Source: JBJXFK01 sp046155505
Lineage (GTDB): Bacteria > Planctomycetota > Phycisphaerae > UBA1845 > Fen-1342
NCBI GenBank assembly: GCA_046155505.1
Contig: JBJXFK010000338.1
Location: forward strand, 1-13,824
Direction of reading: 5' to 3'
Length of the DNA stretch: 13,824 nt
Positions within the stretch are counted from its first letter, which is position 1. Each line of letters begins with the position of its first letter. The notes beneath the pieces are model-generated. The model was given only the letters and a program-made list of their open reading frames with translations, searched no databases and was not told the DNA's origin. Shown here one piece after another: positions 1 through 5,447 of the stretch. The position numbers and the translations under genes are program-made.

Positions 1-3
1 CGA

Positions 4-669
4 TCATTGTTCCTGCGGCGTCGGCTCTTCCAGATCCAGTTCAAAGAACGGCCCGATCACATAATGGGCACAATCCTTGCCCAGCTTGATCGCCGCCGCG
101 TCGATCCCGCGATTGTCCGACGTCACATCCGCCTGCCGCGTCACACTGATCCGCCGTCCGTCGCGATCGTCGGACTCGGCCGGCGGAAACACGCGCGCCT
201 CGGTCGCCGGGTGATCGACGCAGATGACTTTCATCCGCGCGTCGAATCGCGGCTCGAGCACCTGCACGTCGGGCGTTGTCTGCACCTGCAGTTTGTCGAC
301 CTTTAGATAAATCACATGATCGCACTTGAGCTCGCGCCCGATGCGCTGAATCGTCCACGTCGCGAAGTCCTCATTACTGCGCCGAAGCGGCAGCACCTCC
401 AGCGGCGAGACCAGCTTCACGTTCGACTTCTTCTCGCGGAACAGCTCGACCAGCTTTTCGAACATCGCACGGTTGAACACGGGGTTGTCATATTCCGGCC
501 GGTCCGCCTCGACCATCACCAGCACGCGCGCGTCGTCCGGAAAGGTGAATTCGGCCTTCTGCATCTGTCGTGGCGAAAGAAAGTACGCCAGAAAGCGAAA
601 CGGACCACAACCCTGAAGCACCGGCGTGCTCAGCAGCAGCGCAGCGACGATCAGCAGCCGAGCGCTCAT
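4..669 (-). CDS. Hypothetical lipoprotein (paralogue of its upstream neighbour)
   Basis: Predicted 221-residue lipoprotein of unknown function. The N-terminus (MSARLLIVAALLL...VLQGC) is a type II signal peptide with a good lipobox (L-Q-G before Cys21), so the mature protein should be lipid-anchored in the envelope. After the anchor comes an alpha/beta domain. A beta strand near residues 47-54 (DARVLVMVEA) is followed by helices, a strand ending in VKLVSP, and a strand near residue 119 (HVIYLKV). The same order occurs in the gene upstream, so the two are diverged paralogues. The general shape resembles the nucleotide-binding-like N-terminal domains of outer-membrane-associated lipoproteins such as CsgG or TolB, but I see no diagnostic motif and assign no function. 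ATG at 667-669 overlaps the upstream TGA at 666-668 (ATGA arrangement), which supports this start and translational coupling. The stop codon lies at 4-6, so the gene is complete. Confidence 0.8.
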   Translation of the reverse strand: MSARLLIVAALLLSTPVLQGCGPFRFLAYFLSPRQMQKAEFTFPDDARVLVMVEADRPEYDNPVFNRAMFEKLVELFREKKSNVKLVSPLEVLPLRRSNEDFATWTIQRIGRELKCDHVIYLKVDKLQVQTTPDVQVLEPRFDARMKVICVDHPATEARVFPPAESDDRDGRRISVTRQADVTSDNRGIDAAAIKLGKDCAHYVIGPFFELDLEEPTPQEQ

Positions 670-1301
670 TGCTCCACCTTGACCTTGCGGTCATAGAACT
701 TGTTCGCCACCGCCGTCGCGAAACGCTCCATCGTTTCCTTGCGCAGCGTGTCCTCGCGCACCGTCCACTCGGCGTTCTGCCCTTCGGGGTACATCGTGTC
801 GATGATCGATTTGTACGCCGGCGCGGCGTCCTGATAGGCCGTGTCGTACACCTTCACGTTGGCCGAGATGCGTCCGCGCAGCAGATGCGGGCTGTCGGCC
901 TCGCGGGTTGAATAGGTGGAGACCTCGACCATCATGACGCGGTCGGCCTTGAAGCGTTCGCCGAGGCGGGCCGGGTGTTCGCGATCCCAATTGCTGTCGC
1001 GATCCTGGCGTGCGATGACCTCTTGATTGGAAACGAGCTTGATGCCCTTCACGCTTGCCTTGAGCGACTCGCGAATGTGCTCGGAGATCTCGAGCCGCAC
1101 GAACGGATATTCGAGCAGCGTGTAGTTGTCGGCCCAGACGACCACCGCGACGCGTTTGTCGGTCAGGTACGGGTACTCGGCGGGTACGCTCTTGGTCGGC
1201 TCGGGCCCCCACATCAAAAACGGGGCAGCGATCATTTGGCAGCCGGCGGACATCGACAACAAGCCGACGAGCGCACTGAATGCGGCGCGAGTTGCGTTCA
1301 C
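666..1301 (-). CDS. Hypothetical lipoprotein, first gene of a tandem pair
   Basis: Predicted 211-residue lipoprotein of unknown function. The start is GTG (CAC on the plus strand, 1299-1301), with a GGAGG ribosome-binding site about 9 bases upstream on the minus strand. A short hydrophobic signal ends in M-S-A-G-Cys21, an acceptable but not perfect lipobox. The body has the same layout as the downstream protein: a strand KRVAVVVWADN, a helix with EISEHIRESLK, a strand KGIKLVSNQEV, a helix with LGERFKADRV, then MMVEVSTYS. The C-terminal helix is rich in charged residues (LRKETMERFATAVANKFYDRK). This looks like an envelope component encoded together with its paralogue. No enzyme motif is visible, and I do not recognise the family with certainty. 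Confidence 0.8.
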   Translation of the reverse strand: MNATRAAFSALVGLLSMSAGCQMIAAPFLMWGPEPTKSVPAEYPYLTDKRVAVVVWADNYTLLEYPFVRLEISEHIRESLKASVKGIKLVSNQEVIARQDRDSNWDREHPARLGERFKADRVMMVEVSTYSTREADSPHLLRGRISANVKVYDTAYQDAAPAYKSIIDTMYPEGQNAEWTVREDTLRKETMERFATAVANKFYDRKVKVEQ

Positions 1302-1474
1302 TGATTTTGGCCTCCGCTGAATTCTTCGGCCGCGCCGGCGGAGAGTGCCGCCGGGCGCGAGAATCCGATCGCCCTAGGCTGCGAATTCTAGTGGAAACAG
1401 CGGATGGCGGATACAGCGACTGCCGGCGCTCGGGCGCAAGACCGACGCAAGCCGCGCAGCCACCGTCTCAACTG
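1302..1474. other. Intergenic spacer upstream of the lipoprotein pair
   Basis: No gene is seen here. It separates the dehydrogenase stop from the lipoprotein GTG, both on the minus strand, so it probably holds the promoter of the lipoprotein pair. A minus-strand TAGAAT (1385-1390) resembles a -10 box, but I find no convincing -35 at proper spacing. A GC-rich hairpin (CCGGCGG 1335-1341, loop AGAGTG, CCGCCGG 1348-1354) would lie in the 5' leader of the lipoprotein transcript. Confidence 0.4.
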
Positions 1475-2986
1475 TCACGGGCGCGTGAAGCAGACATCGC
1501 CGAATCGTGAGAGCAATTGCGATAGGTCGCGCAGATCCACGTCGCCGTCCAGATCCGTGTCGCCGTCGAGTCCCGGCTCCACCTCGCCGAAATTCGAAAT
1601 CTGTCGCGAAAGATCGGTCAGGTCGACGCGCCCATCGTCGTTCACGTCGCCCCATGAGTATCGCAAGCGAAACACCGACCCGCTCAGGTAGTCGACATAG
1701 TGTACGTCACCTGTCAGCGGATCGACCTTTACATCCACCACCAGACCCAATGCGTCGCCAAACGCTGCGACACCGAGCGAGTTGCCGCTCGCGTCAAGCT
1801 GCAGCGCCTTGATCCAGCGCCCGGTGAAGTCGCCGTAGTACAGCTTCTCGCGAAACTCCGGCGGATAGCAAGCATGCGTGTAGAACCCGCAACCGGACAC
1901 CGCCGAGCCGATATAGCCCGGCGGACTGGAGAGCTGCTGCGAAAAGTGCGACCAGGAAATGACGGGCGGCGTGAGCGGGCCAGGATTTGTCGGTGATTGC
2001 AGCGTTTCGCATCCATGGTGAGCGGGATGCATGCTCGTTGCGTGAGCCGTGGTCATAAACGCTTCGCGGCACGGCCAGCCGAAATTCTCGCCGCCGAGAC
2101 ATCGGCTGAGTTCCTCATGCTGTCCATCGCCCACGTCGCCGATCCAGAGCGTGCCCGCGCCGGTCGAACCCGGCTGCACGCAAAATCGAAACGGGTTGCG
2201 CAGGCCGTATGCCCAGACGCGCGAGCGGGCGTCGTCCGGGTTGCCCGTGAAGTACGGATTGTCAGGCAAACCCAACCCTGTCGAAGGATCGATCCGCAGC
2301 ACCTTGCCCGCCGGCGAATCGAGATACTGTGCGCGAAAGGCGCCGATGTCCTGATCGCTGCCGAACATGCCGGGGCCAAAGCACGTCGGTGTAATCCCAC
2401 CCGCCTCGGCGAAAGGCGAGCCATCGCCCGTTGAAACAAAAAGCATGCCATCGGGGCCGAACTCCAGTTCGCCAACCGCGTGCGTGTAGTCGCAGATCGG
2501 AATGCCGCTGCTCGGCGTTTGGCCAATGAGCACAACCCGCGACGAAGGGTCGAGCGTGCTGAGGTTTGCCGCCGCACTTGCTGTATAGCGAACGAGTCGG
2601 CCAAATGTTGCCGTCCGCGCGGGCAGGTCAGGCTCGACGCCGTCCGGGTCGGCTCCATAGAGCAAGTAGACATATCCAGTGATCTCAAAATCCGGATCCA
2701 GCGCCATGCCGAGCAACCCGCGCTGGCCACGACCGGCAACGTCGTTCGTCAGGTCGATCACCGGCGTCGGGGCAAGCTCGCCGTCCTCGATGAGATAGAC
2801 GATGCCCGCGTTGATCGCGACATACGCGCGACCATCCGGCAGAAACTCGAGCGTCGTGGCGTTAGCGAGACCGGTTGCAAGCCGTTCGGCAAAGAACCGC
2901 GGCGGCAGCTTGATCTCGGCGAGTGCGACAATGCAAAATGAAAATGCGACTACGGAACCCCAGACGGGGCGGTGCCCAGCGACCAT
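1475..2986 (-). CDS. Secreted PQQ-type sugar (glucose/sorbosone) dehydrogenase-like protein with C-terminal dockerin-like pair
   Basis: Predicted exported beta-propeller enzyme of the glucose/sorbosone dehydrogenase (GSDH) family. Members oxidise sugars outside the cytoplasm with pyrroloquinoline quinone. ATG at 2984-2986 is preferred because GGGAG lies 9 bases upstream and a normal signal peptide follows (SVVAFSFCIVALA). A GTG at 3020-3022 would add 12 residues without a clear ribosome-binding site. GSDH signatures: ATTLEFLPDGRAYVA, RGQRGLLGMALDPDF, and THAVGELEFGPDGMLFVSTG, whose His (about residue 169) is at the position usually taken as the catalytic base; also GKVLRIDPSTG, WAYGLRNPFRF, and ENFGWPCRE. 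Most homologues have HNGG where this protein has HAVG. Residues about 446-496 carry two calcium-loop motifs (DVNDDGRVDLTD and DTDLDGDVDLRD), the dockerin type I/EF-hand layout common at Planctomycetes C-termini. Actual sugar and cofactor use are not shown by sequence alone. Confidence 0.88.
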   Translation of the reverse strand: MVAGHRPVWGSVVAFSFCIVALAEIKLPPRFFAERLATGLANATTLEFLPDGRAYVAINAGIVYLIEDGELAPTPVIDLTNDVAGRGQRGLLGMALDPDFEITGYVYLLYGADPDGVEPDLPARTATFGRLVRYTASAAANLSTLDPSSRVVLIGQTPSSGIPICDYTHAVGELEFGPDGMLFVSTGDGSPFAEAGGITPTCFGPGMFGSDQDIGAFRAQYLDSPAGKVLRIDPSTGLGLPDNPYFTGNPDDARSRVWAYGLRNPFRFCVQPGSTGAGTLWIGDVGDGQHEELSRCLGGENFGWPCREAFMTTAHATSMHPAHHGCETLQSPTNPGPLTPPVISWSHFSQQLSSPPGYIGSAVSGCGFYTHACYPPEFREKLYYGDFTGRWIKALQLDASGNSLGVAAFGDALGLVVDVKVDPLTGDVHYVDYLSGSVFRLRYSWGDVNDDGRVDLTDLSRQISNFGEVEPGLDGDTDLDGDVDLRDLSQLLSRFGDVCFTRP

Positions 2987-3180
2987 GTGCTTCGTCTCCC
3001 CTCCCCCGGACTTCAGCCACACTATCGCACACTTGTGAGGTTCTCGTCAATGCAAAGAACCGCAAGCTGCAGCGAGTTTCTTGTATTTGGGTCATTTGGG
3101 TGCATATGATCAGTCGCGTCGTCGTCTCGACGCGTAAACACATGGCACTGCTGGGCATTCTCGTTCATGGGGGATCTGCA
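2987..3180. promoter_or_regulatory. Divergent intergenic region, probable promoters for both flanking genes
   Basis: This 194-base spacer lies between divergently transcribed exported-protein genes, so it should contain both promoters. For the plus-strand gene a possible pair is TTGTAT (3081-3086) and TATGAT (3105-3110), spaced 18 bases. The -35 match is poor. A short near-repeat (TTTGGGTCATTTGGGT) sits between them and could be a regulator site. On the minus side the ribosome-binding site GGGAG precedes the 2986 start. Confidence 0.3.
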
Positions 3181-3876
3181 ATGCAACTCATGTTGTGCAT
3201 GCGACTTAGCGATTCATGGACGCGCCCTGTGGCTATCGCCGCGCTTGGCGCTAGCGCAGCCCACGCCGACTTGCTCGGGCCGACGCCATATCTGCAGATT
3301 TCGGACAGCCCGTTTGCGGCGCTCGCGTTGCCGGATTTTCAGGTCGAGACGTTCGAGGACGCCGCGCTTGCCCCGGGGGTAATCGCCAGCGGCGGCAACG
3401 TCGTCGGCCCCGGCATCTTCACCGACTCGGTTGACGCGGACGACGGCACTATCGATGGTTCCGGACTCGCCGGCCATTCGTGGTACTCGGGCAACACGAA
3501 CAGCACCATGCGATTCACGTTCGACGCCGGCGCGCTCGGTGGATTGCCTCGTCTGGCGGGAATCGTCTGGACGGATGTCGGTGCGGTGAGCGGCCCGGTC
3601 ACGGGCGTGTCGGACGTGATCTTCGAAGCGTTCGACGCACTCGGCGCGTCGCTCGGCACGATCGGCCCGGTCACGCTCGGCGACGGCTCGGCCCGCGGCG
3701 AAACGGTCGACGATCGCTTTTTCGGCGTGACGAACGCCGGCGGCATTTCGGCCATCGAGCTGCGCATGCCGGAAAGCGTCGATTGGGAAATTGATCATGT
3801 GCAATGGGCTGGCGTGCCCGAGCCGGCGACGGGCGTGTTGCTGTTGCTGGCGGCCGGGCTGATTCGCCGCCGATAG
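3181..3876 (+). CDS. PEP-CTERM sorting-domain protein
   Basis: Predicted 231-residue exported protein and exosortase substrate. ATG 3181 is chosen because a GGGGGA ribosome-binding site lies just upstream (ATGGGGGATCTGCA before the start). In-frame ATGs further upstream lack this. The N-terminus has a signal segment ending near ALGASAAHA. The middle, about residues 40-205, is a Gly/Asp/Ala-rich beta-type domain with FQVETFED, TMRFTFDAG, AGIVWTDVG and DVIFEAFDALG. This resembles the lectin-like or jelly-roll modules seen in many PEP-CTERM proteins; ligand unknown. The C-terminus is textbook: VPEPATG, a hydrophobic stretch VLLLLAAGLI, then RRR. Exosortase (EpsH/XrtA-type) would cleave at the PEP motif and attach or release the protein in the envelope; no exosortase gene is in the window. 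It is divergent from the sugar-dehydrogenase-like gene, so the two may be co-regulated. Confidence 0.85.
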   Translation: MQLMLCMRLSDSWTRPVAIAALGASAAHADLLGPTPYLQISDSPFAALALPDFQVETFEDAALAPGVIASGGNVVGPGIFTDSVDADDGTIDGSGLAGHSWYSGNTNSTMRFTFDAGALGGLPRLAGIVWTDVGAVSGPVTGVSDVIFEAFDALGASLGTIGPVTLGDGSARGETVDDRFFGVTNAGGISAIELRMPESVDWEIDHVQWAGVPEPATGVLLLLAAGLIRRR

Positions 3877-3890
3877 CGCGGCGTGCGGAA

Positions 3891-3969
3891 CGCGTAGGGT
3901 GGGCATCGCCCACCAATTGTCGCGTGATTGTACGCGCATGAAGATGGTGGGCGGTGCCCACCCTACGCG
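3891..3969. repeat. REP/BIME-like double palindrome
   Basis: Two 25-base arms (3891-3915 and 3945-3969) are inverted copies of each other with one mismatch (24 of 25), separated by 29 bases. The mismatch becomes a G-U pair in RNA. Each arm is itself a palindrome: GGTGGGC-ATC-GCCCACC in the left and GGTGGGC-GGT-GCCCACC in the right. The DNA or RNA can therefore fold as two small hairpins or one long stem. The spacer also contains CGCG-TGATTGTA-CGCG. From memory, TAGGGTGGGC...GCCCACC elements are scattered through many planctomycete and cyanobacterial intergenic regions. The layout matches REP doublets mobilised by RAYT (TnpA_REP) transposases. No RAYT gene is in the window. Lying just after the PEP-CTERM stop, it may also act as a transcript 3' structure. 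Confidence 0.8.
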
Positions 3970-4025
3970 CTACGCGCTTGATATTTGGTCGTGTGTTTTC
4001 GTTGGTTTGCCGCACCGCAGCCCGT

Positions 4026-4415
4026 ATGATGCAGCGTACGGGGATCACGCAAGTCACCGCCGCCGTTCGCAATCCCGCCAAGCCCGACGCGGCTTGGGAG
4101 GGGCTGTTCCTCGTCGATACGGGGGCGATCGATTGTCTCGTGCCGGGCAAGCATTTGCGCTCGCTTGGAATCTCGCCGAGCGATCGCCGTGGCTATGAGC
4201 TTGCCGACGGAACGCCGATCACATTTGAGGTCGGCGTTGCACAGATCGAGTTCATGGGCGACGTTGTCGGTGCCACCGTCATTTTTGGCCCCGACGTCGC
4301 AGAACCCATTCTCGGCGGCACCGCGCTTGCATCGGTCGGCATCGAAGTCGATCCACGCTCGCAGCGCCTCACACGCTTGCCCGCAGTGCGGTTGAAGGCG
4401 AAGCGCGTGCCGTGA
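4026..4415 (+). CDS. Retropepsin-like clan AA aspartic protease
   Basis: Small protein of 129 residues, matching the single-domain retropepsin-like family that works as a homodimer. The catalytic loop is LFLVDTGAIDCLVPGKHL (DTGA, Asp about residue 31). The flap region is represented by YELADGTPITFEVG, and the second conserved element by ILGGTALASVGIEVD followed by RLTRLP near the C-terminus. There is no signal peptide, so it is probably cytoplasmic. Tandem in-frame ATGs (4026 and 4029) are the likely start; no strong ribosome-binding site is visible. The frame stays open upstream into the REP element, but that part does not look like coding sequence. Proteins of this kind are common, usually uncharacterised, and often found as orphans; substrate unknown. 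Confidence 0.75.
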   Translation: MMQRTGITQVTAAVRNPAKPDAAWEGLFLVDTGAIDCLVPGKHLRSLGISPSDRRGYELADGTPITFEVGVAQIEFMGDVVGATVIFGPDVAEPILGGTALASVGIEVDPRSQRLTRLPAVRLKAKRVP

Positions 4416-4429
4416 GCGACGTTGTAGAC

Positions 4430-4459
4430 CTGTCGACGCCGGAGTCCCGGTGTCGACAG
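4430..4459 (+). terminator. Strong hairpin after the protease gene, candidate terminator
   Basis: A 13-bp stem (4430-4442 with 4447-4459, one G-U pair) closes a four-base loop AGTC, 14 bases after the protease stop. There is no run of T after it, so a classical rho-independent terminator is uncertain. It may instead be an mRNA-protecting 3' stem or a protein-binding palindrome (CTGTCGAC...GTCGACAG). Confidence 0.5.
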
Positions 4460-4548
4460 AGCACCTAATATGTCGCGATGCAAAATCGGTGTCACATAGT
4501 TCGACGGGCTCGACGTTGCTCCGTATCTGCCGACTCGGGAGGCGCGCC

Positions 4549-5181
4549 ATGGGCTTCTTGCGATCGTTCCTTCGCTGGGCAATCCTCGCGAGCATGGCGA
4601 TCGGTGCGGGCTGCGCGCGTATCGACCGGCACGACGAAATCGCGACCCCAGAACCCGACTCACTGTCAAGTGAATCCAATGTCCATTCGTGGGACGAGGC
4701 ACAAACCGCTTGTTTCATCGAACAGGAATTGGCCGATTGGTCGCCATCGGTCGCCGACGCGCAGGCTCCACCGGAATACCTTCGGAATCGCTCTGTTGCA
4801 ATTGAGGGCGTATGGATCGGGCGCACCGACATGGACTACGCCAGCATGACTATCACGCGACGAGCCGACAACAACTACGACGTCGAGTTTGTCACCGGGG
4901 GTTCCTTGAGTTCGTGGTGCCTTAAGCGAACAGCGAGTTATCGCGACGGAGTGCTGACGCTCGACCGACCCGTGCGGGAGTACTGCCCAATTACGTTCAA
5001 ATCCATGTTCACAATACAAGTAGATGGCAAGGAACTGCTGCTGCCCGCATCTACTGTCAGCGAGTTTCTGCCGGACGTGGATGCAGACGGAAACTCACGA
5101 CCTCGCACGATCGGTGTTTCGTTTTATACGTATGGTCGCCGCGCTGACCGGCTCGCGAACGAACGCCCGTCGTGTCCGTAA
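4549..5181 (+). CDS. Hypothetical lipoprotein
   Basis: Predicted 210-residue protein of unknown function. ATG 4549 is preferred over upstream in-frame ATGs because GGGAGG lies 7 bases before it and a lipoprotein signal follows directly: MGFLRSFLRWAILASMAIGAG then Cys22. The -3 residue is Gly, so the lipobox is weak. After the Cys a linker rich in charged residues and Ser leads into a beta-rich domain. EGVWIGRTDMDYASMTITRR, NNYDVEFVTGG and DGVLTLDRPVREY look like the strands of a small lipocalin-like or META-type barrel that often carries 'gives X versus expected' tests such as GxW. The GxW (EGVW) is present, but this is a structural impression only. No catalytic motif is seen. Confidence 0.75.
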   Translation: MGFLRSFLRWAILASMAIGAGCARIDRHDEIATPEPDSLSSESNVHSWDEAQTACFIEQELADWSPSVADAQAPPEYLRNRSVAIEGVWIGRTDMDYASMTITRRADNNYDVEFVTGGSLSSWCLKRTASYRDGVLTLDRPVREYCPITFKSMFTIQVDGKELLLPASTVSEFLPDVDADGNSRPRTIGVSFYTYGRRADRLANERPSCP

Positions 5182-5447
5182 CGTCGTACCCTTGGTCCCG
5201 GCCGGCGACACTCCCGAATTGGGCACGTTTCCATAACGCCAATCGGCTGTCGAAAAACTGCCGATGCGAACGGTCGTCGGATTGGTACCCGGGCACTTGT
5301 ACTGCGTGAAAATCCGCTGAACTTGCAACGCGGATGCCACAATCGGTCCGCGCACCGCCGCAACCGTCATTCGTGCCCGTCACACCGTGCGCGTTACACT
5401 TCCCGCTCGCGACCAACCGAAAACGGTTCACCTTCGCTCGGCGACGC
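5182..5447. other. Intergenic region before the sugar-transport operon
   Basis: Holds no convincing gene. A minus-strand open frame (5095-5370) overlaps the end of the lipoprotein gene and is not supported. A loose inverted repeat ATCGGC...GCCGAT follows the lipoprotein gene and could be a weak terminator. The promoter for the transport operon should lie in the second half, but I cannot place a clear -35/-10 pair. Confidence 0.35.
5415..5428. promoter_or_regulatory. Short inverted repeat upstream of transporter start, possible operator
   Basis: AACCG-AAAA-CGGTT is a perfect 5-bp inverted repeat 19 bases before the transporter ATG. Sugar importers are often controlled by LacI-type repressors that bind CG-containing palindromes of this size. 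This is suggestive only: a 5-bp stem can occur by chance, and no regulator gene is nearby. Confidence 0.2.

Noticed and set aside
3963..4832. 289-codon minus-strand open frame
   Set aside because: Antisense to the retropepsin-like gene, the hairpin and the lipoprotein start; composition is shadow-like.
5095..5370. Minus-strand open frame of 91 codons overlapping the lipoprotein 3' end
   Set aside because: No ribosome-binding site or recognisable domain, overlaps a better-supported gene, and long chance frames are common in GC-rich DNA.
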